In this document: in pieces, positions 1 through 7,701 of the stretch
How positions within the stretch are numbered: position 1 is the stretch's first letter
How the letters are laid out: every line of letters begins with the position of its first letter
Source of the DNA: Lentisphaeria bacterium UBA1784
GTDB taxonomy: Bacteria; Verrucomicrobiota; Lentisphaeria; Victivallales; Victivallaceae
Direction: 5' to 3'
DNA: 16,078 bases
NCBI GenBank assembly: GCA_002315455.1
Contig: DCGG01000167.1
Location: 16,708-32,785 of the forward strand
Notes under the pieces: generated by a model
The model's database searches: none
What the model was told of the DNA's origin: nothing
The model's input: only the letters and a program-made list of their open reading frames with translations
Position numbers and translations under genes: made by a program

Positions 1-814
1 GGAGTACGCGCCCGTGCTGGAGGCCGCCGCCGATGACCTCTGCAAAAACTTCCCCCGAATGGATGGGATGTTCTCCATGCCCGGACGGAACTTCGTCTGG
101 ATCGACACCGTCAGCGGCATCTGCACCTTCCTGCTCTGGACCGGCAAGGCCCTGAACCGGCAGGACTTCATCGACGAGAGCGTCAATCAGATGCTTCGCC
201 ATCACGACCTTCTCGTCGACCCGAAAACGGGACTCTATCATCAGGCTTTCAACAAGCACGGCGATGGGAAACTCTCCGCCGCCTTCTGGAGCCGCGGCGT
301 GGGCTGGGGGGTGCACGCCCTCGCAGAAATGGTTTTCGATGTTCCCAAGGATCATCCCGGATATCCCCGCATCCTCGCCGCATGGCGGCAGGTTCTTGAC
401 GGGTGCCTTGTCATGCAGGACTCCGAGGGTATGTGGCATCAGGCCATGGAGGACTTCAGCACCTACCCCGAAACCAGCGGCACCGCCCTCATCTGCTACG
501 CCATGGGCCGGGGCATCAAGCAGAAGTCCATCGACGTGGAGCGCTTCCGGGAACCGCTGGAACGGGGCATGAAAGGAATGCTCCGGTACGTCTCCTTCCG
601 GGGATCCGTCTTCAACACCTGCACGGGTGCCCTCGCTCCCGGCGAGACCGGGTCCGCCGCTGAATATCAGGCGCTCCCCCATGCCATGGACGACGAACAC
701 GCCTTCGGCACGGTGATGCTCGCCTTGAGTCAGGCAGCCCAACTGCAGAAGCGCGGCGACTTCCCCTCCATGGAGGAACTGCTGGGCGTTTCCGCCGGCA
801 ACCCCCTTGTCTGA
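1..814 (+). CDS. GH105/GH88-type unsaturated glycuronyl hydrolase, 5' truncated by window edge
   Basis: C-terminal part of a six-hairpin (alpha/alpha)6-barrel glycosidase resembling GH105 unsaturated rhamnogalacturonyl hydrolases (YteR type), related to GH88. Such enzymes remove the 4,5-unsaturated uronic acid left at the non-reducing end of oligosaccharides after a polysaccharide lyase has cut. The reading frame is open from base 2, so the real start lies upstream; the GTG at 14 is just an internal valine. Family-like stretches visible are WIDTVSGICTFLLW (nt about 89-130, aligning with the usual WvD...pFl region that holds a substrate-contacting Asp), DPKTGLYHQAFN, FWSRGVGWG (usual W.RGnGW) and the GMWHQ...YPETSGTALICYAMGRGI segment. 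About 270 residues are present of a usual 360-400. No signal peptide can be judged. It stops 24 bp before the dehydrogenase gene and is probably co-transcribed with it and the putative lyase. Family assignment is fairly sure; the exact substrate is unknown. Confidence 0.85.
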   Translation, partial: EYAPVLEAAADDLCKNFPRMDGMFSMPGRNFVWIDTVSGICTFLLWTGKALNRQDFIDESVNQMLRHHDLLVDPKTGLYHQAFNKHGDGKLSAAFWSRGVGWGVHALAEMVFDVPKDHPGYPRILAAWRQVLDGCLVMQDSEGMWHQAMEDFSTYPETSGTALICYAMGRGIKQKSIDVERFREPLERGMKGMLRYVSFRGSVFNTCTGALAPGETGSAAEYQALPHAMDDEHAFGTVMLALSQAAQLQKRGDFPSMEELLGVSAGNPLV

Positions 815-838
815 TCCAGCAAAAGAAAGGATACTCTC

Positions 839-1819
839 ATGAAAAAAATGCTCGCTCTCTGCAAGATCGCCGACCCGGATGCCCGCGCCCGGATCGCCCG
901 CTGTTACGAACTGGAGGAACGCGAAGGCGTCACCGAACCGGAACTCCTCACGCTGATCCCCGGCTATGAAGCCCTCATGGTCCCCTTCACTTCCCAGATA
1001 CTGGTCTCCGAACGGGTGGTGGATGCCGCCTCCAAACTGGAACTGATCGCCTCCACTTATGGCGGCACCCGGCAGAACATTGCCGACGTCTATGCCATCG
1101 GGAAGGGCATCACCGTCATCCACACCGGCGCCTCCCGGGAACGGCCCATGGCGGAGTACACCCTCGGACTGGTGCTCTCCAGTCTGCTGAAGATCGCAAG
1201 TTACAACCATGACATGCGCGGTTCCGAACCGTGGCCCCGCTTCAAATATCCCCGGACCCGCATTCTCTCCGGACGGAGCGTCGCCATCGTGGGATACGGC
1301 AGGATCGGGCGCGCCATTGCAAAACTGTTCAGCGCGTTCACCGATCAGATCGCGGCGGTCTCCAAACACCTGACGCCCGAGGCGGCGGCGAAGGACGGTG
1401 TCGCCATCGTCTCCAAGGAGGAGGCCTTTGCCAAGAGCGACATCATCATCCTCGCGGGCGGCAACACGCAGGAGACCCGGCACCTGGTCGGCGCCAGAGA
1501 GTTCTCCCTGATGCGGGATGGCTCCCTTTTCGTCAACATCGCCCGGGGCGCCATGGTGGACGAGAAAGCCATGGCCGAGGCGGCCAAAGACGGACGCATT
1601 CAGCTGGCTCTGGACGTCTTCGAGACCGAACCGCTCCCCGATGATTCCCCTCTGCGGAAACTGGACAATGCGGTCCTCACGCCCCACCGCGCCAACAACT
1701 CTCTGGAGTTCGAGGAGCGCTGGCAGTGTCTCGCCGCCGACATCGAACTTCTGGCACAGGGCAAGATCCCCGATTCCGCGCTGACCGTGGAGCGCGCCCG
1801 GGTCATGAGCGAATCCTGA
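839..1819 (+). CDS. D-2-hydroxyacid dehydrogenase family protein (NAD-dependent)
   Basis: 326-residue protein of the D-isomer-specific 2-hydroxyacid dehydrogenase family, which interconverts 2-oxoacids and D-2-hydroxyacids with NAD(P)H. The Rossmann nucleotide-binding motif is VGYGRIG (Gly152, Gly154, Gly157). The expected catalytic triad is in place: Arg236 in VNIARG, Glu264 in DVFETEP and His283 in LTPH. The N-terminal catalytic half includes the typical MAEYTLGLVLSSL helix (about 104-116). The ATG at 839 is preceded by a purine-rich ribosome site (AAAGAAAGGA, 821-831) and lies 24 bp after the glycosidase stop. No signal peptide, so cytosolic. The neighbours suggest a role in handling a uronate- or sugar-derived hydroxyacid or ketoacid, but this is inference; phosphoglycerate, glyoxylate/hydroxypyruvate or other specificities cannot be told apart from sequence alone. 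Family is sure, substrate is not. Confidence 0.9.
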   Translation: MKKMLALCKIADPDARARIARCYELEEREGVTEPELLTLIPGYEALMVPFTSQILVSERVVDAASKLELIASTYGGTRQNIADVYAIGKGITVIHTGASRERPMAEYTLGLVLSSLLKIASYNHDMRGSEPWPRFKYPRTRILSGRSVAIVGYGRIGRAIAKLFSAFTDQIAAVSKHLTPEAAAKDGVAIVSKEEAFAKSDIIILAGGNTQETRHLVGAREFSLMRDGSLFVNIARGAMVDEKAMAEAAKDGRIQLALDVFETEPLPDDSPLRKLDNAVLTPHRANNSLEFEERWQCLAADIELLAQGKIPDSALTVERARVMSES

Positions 1820-1842
1820 TCCGCAATACGGAGGAGTCCGCC

Positions 1843-3936
1843 ATGCACACGCGCCGTCACGTTGTGAACCTCTGCACCTTTGCGCTGATCCTCTCGTCCT
1901 TCGTCCTCCTCGGGGCGAAGGCGCGGGAGCGCAGCGGTTTTCCGGTCTACAACGGCCAGAAACTCGCAAAACCGGCAGACGTCAGGACCGTTTCCGAGGC
2001 GGACTTCTCCATTGATCCGGCCCGGGTGAAACGCCTGGACAAAGGCTCCCTGATGGCTCCGCGGGGAGCCTTGATCCGGCTGATGAAGGTCCTGCAGAAC
2101 ACGCCGGAAGGCAGGCTCGTCTGGCAGAGCATGGTGGACAAAGCGGTCCGGCAGGTGAATCTCTGGGACGTTCCCCGGGATCCGGACCCGAGGAAGTTCC
2201 AGTACCACAGCGGCGTTTGTCAGCTTATCGACCGGCTGCTCCCCGTTTATCTGCTCACCGGGAATCCGGAACTGGGGCGCCTCATCAAGGCCCATGCCCT
2301 GCAGGCGGCGGAACTGCCGCTGGATTTCTGGTGCTTCGCCCGGCTCCGGGGGTGCGATCCCAAGTTCCCCGTGGGCGGGCTGGAGACCGCCGCACTGACG
2401 CGCTCGTTCTCCACGCTGATGAGCGCGGCGGGCAAGGAACTTTTCACGCCGGAGGAGAAGCGGAAGATCGACAACGCCCTGCGCCAAAAGGGGTTCCGGG
2501 TGGTCTTCAACTGGCTCTCCAAGCGGACCCCGGCGGGGAAAACCATCAACAACTGGGCGGCGGTCATCGCCACCGGCGGTCTCTTCGCCGCGGACTATTT
2601 CCATGATGAAGCCCGCAGAAAGATCGCGCTGAAAACGTTGAAACGCTATCTCGAAGACTCCATCGAGACGGACGGAAGTTACGGCGAAGGATACTCCTAT
2701 TTCGGCTACCCCATTGAAACGGTCCTGAAGGCGCTGCCGATCCTGACTGACGCGGAGAAACAGGAACTCTTCGGGGTCTCCCCTCTCCGCCGATCCGCCC
2801 TTTGGATCACCGCCGGATACTTTTTCCCGGAGCGTCCGGCACCCGAGGACCGGGGCCGCTTCGCCTACGGGGACAACGGTTATCTCGGCATACCGCCCAC
2901 GTCGCTTGCGCAGTTGGCGGCGGCATACTACCGCGACGACACGCTGGCAAATCTGCAGTTCCGCTTCCGGGGACGCGGCTGGGACCGCAATAACTGGGAC
3001 GATCTCCTCCGCGGGACCATCCTGAATTGGCAGCCCTCCGACTATACCACCACTCTCCCGAAACTGCCCTGCGCCGTCAGTTTCAACAGCGGCGAGACCT
3101 TTCTGCGGAAGAACAACGAATCGGATACCCCTGCCCTCTCCATCATGCGGAAGCGCCGGGTCCGCACCGGAGAATCCCACTCCCGGCCGGAGAGCAACTC
3201 CATCGCCATGGCGGCCTACGGGGAATATTTCGTGGTGCTCTGCTCCAGCGCCAACTACCGGAGTAAAGTCCACCGGGAGTACGACTGCTCCACCCGGAGC
3301 GCCAACGCCATCATGGTGGACGGCAAGGACCAGCTGCTCCGCAACGCACCGGGAGACGCACGGCTTCTGCTTCTCAAGGACACCCCGAAGTGGGCGGCCG
3401 CCGTGCAGGATTCCTCCCTGCGGTACGCCACTCCCATGCAGAAGGCGCTCCGGGCGGTGATCCTGCTCAAGGAACTTGACGCCTTCGTGGTGATCGACCG
3501 TTACGAGGCGAAGGCGGGAGCGCACCGCTACGATGCACGGCTCCACTTCAACAACCGGGACGGGAAAGCCGCTCTCAAACAGGTCGGCACCGGAGAGTTC
3601 CTCCTTTCCCGCCCCCTTGCGGACCTGAAGGTCCTGATCGCAGGAAGCGTTCCGCTCACCTTCGCCACCGCCCCCGGATACATGCACGGACCTCACCGGG
3701 ACCTCGGCGTGAAGGCGCCGGCGGTCCCCGCCGGGACCGCCATCGAACTCACCGCCACGCCGCAGAACGACGTGCAGGAACTGACGTTGTTCACCGTGCT
3801 GATCCCGGTCAAACACGGGGCGGCAGCGGTCCCGGTCAAGGTTGAGGGTCCGGTCATCAAGGCGGGCGACGTCACGATCGCCGTGCCCCCGGGAGGCATC
3901 TCCGTCAACGGGGAGCCGCTGAAGCCGGAGTTTTGA
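1843..3936 (+). CDS. secreted heparinase II/III-like protein (putative polysaccharide lyase)
   Basis: 697-residue exported protein with the two-part layout of heparinase II/III and alginate-lyase-type polysaccharide lyases: an alpha/alpha toroid (about residues 55-400) followed by a beta-sandwich domain (about 410-697). The start at 1843 is chosen because GGAGG lies 9 bp upstream (1830-1834) and the protein then opens with a signal peptide (MHTRRHVVNL, a hydrophobic run at about 8-24, then AKA). In-frame sequence upstream overlaps the dehydrogenase gene and is not protein-like. Toroid hallmarks are NNW (236-238) and DGSYGEGYSYFGY (277-289). The second domain carries HSRPESNSIAMAAYGEY (446-462), where relatives usually have HxHxDQNSF...yGe, and SANAIMVDG (486-494), where relatives usually have HNtv.vdG. 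Two conserved histidines and the Asp are therefore replaced (Arg448, Glu450, Ala488). It acts outside the cytoplasm, probably producing unsaturated oligosaccharides for the upstream glycosidase. Substrate (glycosaminoglycan, alginate, other uronan) is unknown, and loss of activity is possible. Confidence 0.8.
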   Translation: MHTRRHVVNLCTFALILSSFVLLGAKARERSGFPVYNGQKLAKPADVRTVSEADFSIDPARVKRLDKGSLMAPRGALIRLMKVLQNTPEGRLVWQSMVDKAVRQVNLWDVPRDPDPRKFQYHSGVCQLIDRLLPVYLLTGNPELGRLIKAHALQAAELPLDFWCFARLRGCDPKFPVGGLETAALTRSFSTLMSAAGKELFTPEEKRKIDNALRQKGFRVVFNWLSKRTPAGKTINNWAAVIATGGLFAADYFHDEARRKIALKTLKRYLEDSIETDGSYGEGYSYFGYPIETVLKALPILTDAEKQELFGVSPLRRSALWITAGYFFPERPAPEDRGRFAYGDNGYLGIPPTSLAQLAAAYYRDDTLANLQFRFRGRGWDRNNWDDLLRGTILNWQPSDYTTTLPKLPCAVSFNSGETFLRKNNESDTPALSIMRKRRVRTGESHSRPESNSIAMAAYGEYFVVLCSSANYRSKVHREYDCSTRSANAIMVDGKDQLLRNAPGDARLLLLKDTPKWAAAVQDSSLRYATPMQKALRAVILLKELDAFVVIDRYEAKAGAHRYDARLHFNNRDGKAALKQVGTGEFLLSRPLADLKVLIAGSVPLTFATAPGYMHGPHRDLGVKAPAVPAGTAIELTATPQNDVQELTLFTVLIPVKHGAAAVPVKVEGPVIKAGDVTIAVPPGGISVNGEPLKPEF

Positions 3937-4453
3937 CGGCCATAACGGGATACTCCAGTCTGGAACAATCGTAGCCCCAGAGTTTCAGCATTGCGACGTA
4001 CTTTGGCAGGACTTTGATCGCGCGGTCAGGATCCCGCACGAGGACCCAGGCGGAATCCCTGGTGGAAGACGTCACCAGCGCCGCCGAATAGTCCGGAGTC
4101 AGGGCAATGATCCGGTAGGCCCCGTAGAAGGGCCGGAAGAAACTGACCTCCAGCGCACCCGCGCCGGGGCGCACCTGCCGGACGTATCCGTTGGCGACCG
4201 TCTTCGCGCCAGCCCGGTAACCGGTATTCCTGACCCGGATGGAACCATCCGGCGCACGGTAGTACTCCGCCGTCACGGACTCCAGCCCCCGCTCGAACCA
4301 TTGGGGCAGGCGGGCGGCTTCGTACCAGACGCCGAGATAGCGGGAGAGATCGAAAGGCTCCACCACCGGGATATCCAGCGTGGAAACGCCGGACCGGCAT
4401 CCGGCAAGAAGGAAACACACTCCGTACAACAAGATCCGGCACGACCGCAACAT
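3905..4453 (-). CDS. blc: Blc-type outer-membrane lipocalin lipoprotein
   Basis: 182-residue bacterial lipocalin (Blc/ApoD-like). It starts with a lipoprotein signal, hydrophobic to the lipobox LLAGC, placing the lipidated Cys at residue 19. Position +2 is Arg, not Asp, so outer-membrane sorting is expected. The lipocalin signature GVWYEAARLPQWFERGL (41-57) contains the conserved G-x-W, followed by alternating beta-barrel strands (e.g. VTAEYYRAPDGSIRVRNTGY and the FRPFYGAYRIIAL / YSAALVTSSTRDSAWVLVR region). Members bind fatty acids or lysophospholipids and act in envelope maintenance. A strong AAAGGAGG ribosome site precedes the ATG at 4453, and a sigma70-like promoter lies just upstream. 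The last 32 bp overlap the convergent lyase gene. It follows the GH78-like gene by 78 bp. The family call is firm; the ligand is unknown. Confidence 0.92.
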   Translation of the reverse strand: MLRSCRILLYGVCFLLAGCRSGVSTLDIPVVEPFDLSRYLGVWYEAARLPQWFERGLESVTAEYYRAPDGSIRVRNTGYRAGAKTVANGYVRQVRPGAGALEVSFFRPFYGAYRIIALTPDYSAALVTSSTRDSAWVLVRDPDRAIKVLPKYVAMLKLWGYDCSRLEYPVMAVKTPASAAPR

Positions 4454-4485
4454 ACTCCAGCCTCCTTTCCATTCGTCCAGTCTTC

Positions 4486-4513
4486 AATGTAAACGGGAAA
4501 AGCGGATTTTCAA
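4486..4513 (-). promoter_or_regulatory. likely sigma70 promoter for the lipocalin gene
   Basis: On the minus strand, TTGAAA (4508-4513; five of six matches to TTGACA) is followed after a 16-bp spacer by TACATT (4486-4491; four of six matches to TATAAT). The predicted transcript start near 4479 gives a leader of about 26 nt that contains the AAAGGAGG ribosome site of the lipocalin gene. This is pattern matching only. Confidence 0.5.
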
Positions 4514-4531
4514 TGGCGGACGAGAAAAGAT

Positions 4532-7315
4532 TTATGCTTCTTCGTCCTCCGGCGGGTCGAGCAGCGTGATGTTGTCGCTGAGCATGAAGGAGGTGTTGCT
4601 CAACTGCGCATGGGTCATCTCCGGCATGATCTTCACGGGGATGTTGGAATCCAGTTCCACGGAGAGCGATCCATCCGGCTGGTTGGCCCACTTGACCCGG
4701 AGCCGTCCCCGTGCCATGATTACCGACCCCTCCGCCCAATCCAGCAGTTGGTGTGCCGGATTGAAGTAGATCACCGAATGCCCCGCCTCCGCGATGCGGA
4801 TCCCGAGGAACTCCCGGATCAGAAACACGTTGGGAGATACGCAGCTGCCATCGGAGAACCGGGTAGGCGCAGGCGCGGAATCATCCGCCTTGCTCCGCCA
4901 CGCGCCGGCATCCTCGCAGAGGCGCTTCTTCCAGTAGTCCAGGAAGTAGCGGTAGGCCCAATCCCGCTGACTGAAGGCGAACATCATCTCCATGAAGAGG
5001 AAGTGGAAGTACGGAGAACGGGACTCCTCGCTCCGGTCGTAGGGCGGATCGTAGTTGAAGAAGGAAAAGAAGAAGTGCTCAAAGTACTTTTCCGGCTCCA
5101 GTACGCCGCTGAAAAGCGAGCAGAAATTGGCGAAAAGGTTGCAGTCCGGCTTGGTCTGCGCCTTGACCCGCCAGCGGGCGAAAAGCTGATTCTTCTCATC
5201 GAAGCACTGCTCCCAAAGGGAATCCGAGACCTTCTGCGCCAGCCGGATCGACTGCGCCGCAGCCCCCTTCTGATTCGTCAACCGGTAAATCTCCGCAGAG
5301 GAGAGCAGAAAGCGGCAGAAAAGGCTGTTCAGGTAGGTGGGCAGTTCGTCTTCGGGGAAGTCCCCGGCGCTGATGCGGCTGTGCAGGCGAAACTTCTTTT
5401 CCACATCCCGGAGCAGACCGGTATCCTCGTCGATCATCGCCTCAAAGAAACTCCGCACGAGATCCAGCGCGGGCAGTCCCTGGGTCAGTTCCACGAGATC
5501 CGCCGAGAAGCGGTAGTTGTAGTACATCCAGAGCGGCAGGAAAAAAAGATGGTGGATCTGGGATTCCCGCCGGACGCCGTTGGCCAGCGCGGGGATGTCA
5601 CCATTCTCCAGTTGCGAGGAGAGAAACTGCCGGAGCCGCGCCGTGATGTACTGGTTATCCCCGAACACGCAGGCCATGTTCATCGCATCAATGTAGGCGT
5701 CCAGCAGATAGCAATCACTGTCCGGCCGGGCATCTGCGGGCGAGACGTAGGCGGCGCTCCGGCGCAGGGTCTGCCGTCCGGTCTCCCACAACTGATTCAG
5801 CAGGGGATCGGAGGAACGGAAGGTGGTCTCATGGTGCTCCTGCCGCAGCAGTTCGCAGAAGTCCAGTGCGGTGATCCGCACGCCGGAAGCGGACTTGCGG
5901 ATCGATACCATCACGTAGAGGCAGTCACAGGGGACCTGCGCGAGGCAGACGCTGATGCCCTTCCGGCACCGGAGAGTCGCGGATCCCCGGGCGTTGTCCG
6001 CCTGTCTCGGGAAGCCATTTGGTTCCCGGGAGAGTCCCACGGAGACGTCCACCACGTCGCCGGCGGAGGCCTCCACCTCCAGCCATAGGAATCCGTAGCG
6101 CAGACAGTCCAGCCGGAACACCTGATAATCACCCGCCTGAAGCGGCCGGGCAAGGTCCGCGTCGGGAGCCGCGGTGAAGCGGCTGTTCCGCAGGATGGCG
6201 CAGACGTCGCACTCCTTCTCGGGATCACAGTTGTAGTCCGTCACCCGGAAACGTTCGAATCGAAGCGAACTTGTGGCTTCCCGGAGGGTCAGCCGCAGAG
6301 GTCCCACCACGCCCCAGCCGGCAGGAGCCGTCTCCACCGCCTCGGAGAAGATCGCAAGTTCCGGAGTTTCAGGCGCCTGCTCCTTCTCGACAATGATGGT
6401 GAAGCCGAGCGTCCGGTACCCCGGACGCTGGATCAGCAGAAGGCGGTTCCACCCGGCGTGAAGCCGCAGGACCTTGACCTCCTCTCCGGCGCAGGAATCT
6501 CCGGATGCCACCGGCCTGTGGTCGCAGTAGAATTTGAAGGGATCGTCGGAAAACACCCGCACGCGAAGTTCGGCATCCTTTTCGCTGAAAAGATATCCGG
6601 CGGCGGCATAGCAGTTGCGGTTGCGGGGCGGCACCTCCCGGAAGCACACCGAACTCCACTTGGGCAGATCCTCGATCTTCCCCCGCTCCACGGGATTGAG
6701 CGGGATGCGTTCGGCATTGACGGAGGGAGGCGGCAGCGGATGGAGTTCCAACTGGGAACGAAAGCGCTCCACCGAAGTCACCACGTCCGGACTGCTCCAC
6801 TGGGCATCCGGCTGGAATCCGGGCATAAGCCACGCGGTGGGACAGAGTTCTGCATCGAAGTACTGGGACAATCCCTGCCCGGGAGAAAGCCTTGGGCGAA
6901 ACGCGGAAAAGCAATTCCCCTCCAGCACCGACCAGGTGCCGTCGCTGGCGACGAGGTCCCGGCTGCCGCACTCCATCTGGCACCAGAATCCGGGGGAAAC
7001 GTCCCCCGCATCCACGCTGTAAGTGGCAAGCACGGCGATCACGTTGATCCCGGATTCGAGATAGTAACTGACGTCGTACTGATCAATGTAACTCACGCCT
7101 TCGCTCTGGTGGGCCCGGGGACCGAAACCGATGAAGCGGCCGTTGATGAAGAGTTGATAGCTGCTGTTGGCGCAGATCCAGAGGGTGGCATCCAGCCCCG
7201 CACAGGAACAGGGAAACGTCTTTCGCATGAGGAGTACGCTGTCCGGTCGTCCGGAAAGAGACTTTTTCCAGATCCAGTGTCCGTAGATTCGATTCGGCAG
7301 TCTGACGCTTCCCAT
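4532..7315 (-). CDS. GH78-like (alpha-L-rhamnosidase-like) six-hairpin glycosidase, divergent
   Basis: 927-residue protein with the layout of bacterial alpha-L-rhamnosidases: N-terminal carbohydrate-binding beta domains (about 10-130, with SSYQLFINGRFIGFGPR at 51-67, the usual y.lyvNG..vg.gp.), further beta-rich segments to about 490, an (alpha/alpha)6 domain (about 500-840) beginning SSDPLLNQLWETGRQTLR, and a C-terminal beta domain with FLIREFLGIR...LDWAEGSV...GRLRVKW. The start at 7315 is chosen because GAGGGAA lies upstream and the family-like sequence begins there; longer in-frame sequence overlaps the preceding gene. The region that normally reads DCPxRExxGWxGD, carrying the catalytic acid Glu, here reads SPADARPDSDCYLLDAYIDAMN (about 525-546), so that Glu is not recognisable. 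No signal peptide, so probably cytoplasmic. It lies 17 bp downstream of the NifX-like gene. It may be a divergent glycosidase with another specificity or an inactive homologue. Fold assignment is moderately strong; activity uncertain. Confidence 0.75.
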   Translation of the reverse strand: MGSVRLPNRIYGHWIWKKSLSGRPDSVLLMRKTFPCSCAGLDATLWICANSSYQLFINGRFIGFGPRAHQSEGVSYIDQYDVSYYLESGINVIAVLATYSVDAGDVSPGFWCQMECGSRDLVASDGTWSVLEGNCFSAFRPRLSPGQGLSQYFDAELCPTAWLMPGFQPDAQWSSPDVVTSVERFRSQLELHPLPPPSVNAERIPLNPVERGKIEDLPKWSSVCFREVPPRNRNCYAAAGYLFSEKDAELRVRVFSDDPFKFYCDHRPVASGDSCAGEEVKVLRLHAGWNRLLLIQRPGYRTLGFTIIVEKEQAPETPELAIFSEAVETAPAGWGVVGPLRLTLREATSSLRFERFRVTDYNCDPEKECDVCAILRNSRFTAAPDADLARPLQAGDYQVFRLDCLRYGFLWLEVEASAGDVVDVSVGLSREPNGFPRQADNARGSATLRCRKGISVCLAQVPCDCLYVMVSIRKSASGVRITALDFCELLRQEHHETTFRSSDPLLNQLWETGRQTLRRSAAYVSPADARPDSDCYLLDAYIDAMNMACVFGDNQYITARLRQFLSSQLENGDIPALANGVRRESQIHHLFFLPLWMYYNYRFSADLVELTQGLPALDLVRSFFEAMIDEDTGLLRDVEKKFRLHSRISAGDFPEDELPTYLNSLFCRFLLSSAEIYRLTNQKGAAAQSIRLAQKVSDSLWEQCFDEKNQLFARWRVKAQTKPDCNLFANFCSLFSGVLEPEKYFEHFFFSFFNYDPPYDRSEESRSPYFHFLFMEMMFAFSQRDWAYRYFLDYWKKRLCEDAGAWRSKADDSAPAPTRFSDGSCVSPNVFLIREFLGIRIAEAGHSVIYFNPAHQLLDWAEGSVIMARGRLRVKWANQPDGSLSVELDSNIPVKIMPEMTHAQLSNTSFMLSDNITLLDPPEDEEA

Positions 7316-7332
7316 ATCTGTTCCCTCGGTCG

Positions 7333-7620
7333 TTAAAAAGGTAATGTTCCGTTCAAATAGGCGGCGACAAGCGCATCGGGCGGCCCGTCCAAGTCCCGGA
7401 TCAGGGGGACTCCGGCCTGTTCCAGTTCCGATTCCAACTCCCGGTGGACCCGCCCCGCCAGAAGCAGGTCCACCTCCAGACCGGTCAACTGGGCGGCGAA
7501 CCGCCCTGCTCCGGCGAAACACCGCACTTCCTCACGCTCCCGGATCCGGCTGCCCTCGATTTTGAAACAGAGGATGCGGTCAAATTCGGGTCCGGTGCTG
7601 GTGGTTACGGCAATGATCAT
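7333..7620 (-). CDS. NifX/NifB C-terminal-type (dinitrogenase iron-molybdenum cofactor domain) protein
   Basis: 95-residue single-domain protein resembling the dinitrogenase iron-molybdenum cofactor biosynthesis family (NifX, NafY, the C-terminus of NifB, and small archaeal/bacterial homologues). Matching features are MIIAVTT at the N-terminus, the central VDLLLAG strand and the C-terminal GPPDALVAAYLNGTL helix, equivalent to the usual g.v.eAi.ayl.G.L. The family's FGr.p.F segment is altered to EFDRILCFKI. In nitrogen fixers such domains carry the cofactor precursor; isolated copies occur widely in bacteria without nitrogenase and have unclear roles, possibly metal-cluster binding. The ATG at 7620 is preferred over the one at 7647 because AGGAAAG lies 3-9 bp upstream. 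The gene is 17 bp before the GH78-like gene, so the two are probably co-transcribed; why is not evident. No other nif gene is visible. Confidence 0.72.
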   Translation of the reverse strand: MIIAVTTSTGPEFDRILCFKIEGSRIREREEVRCFAGAGRFAAQLTGLEVDLLLAGRVHRELESELEQAGVPLIRDLDGPPDALVAAYLNGTLPF

Positions 7621-7701
7621 GATCTTTCCTGATAAAATACCCATCACTCCGGATGGGAAGCGCTCAAACGAACGCCTCCCGCACCGGAACGAGTCTCTTC
7701 C

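Noticed and set aside
1600..3816. 738-codon open frame on the minus strand opposite the heparinase-like gene
   Set aside because: Antisense shadow: arginine/glycine-rich translation without recognisable motifs, while the plus-strand frame has a signal peptide, ribosome site and family motifs.
4610..6088. 492-codon plus-strand frame opposite the GH78-like gene
   Set aside because: No domain pattern and no ribosome site of note; explained by codon bias of the minus-strand gene.
7316..7522. N-terminal extension of the GH78-like frame
   Set aside because: It overlaps the NifX-like gene in another frame and is Arg/Pro/Gly-rich; family similarity begins at the ATG at 7315, which has a ribosome site.
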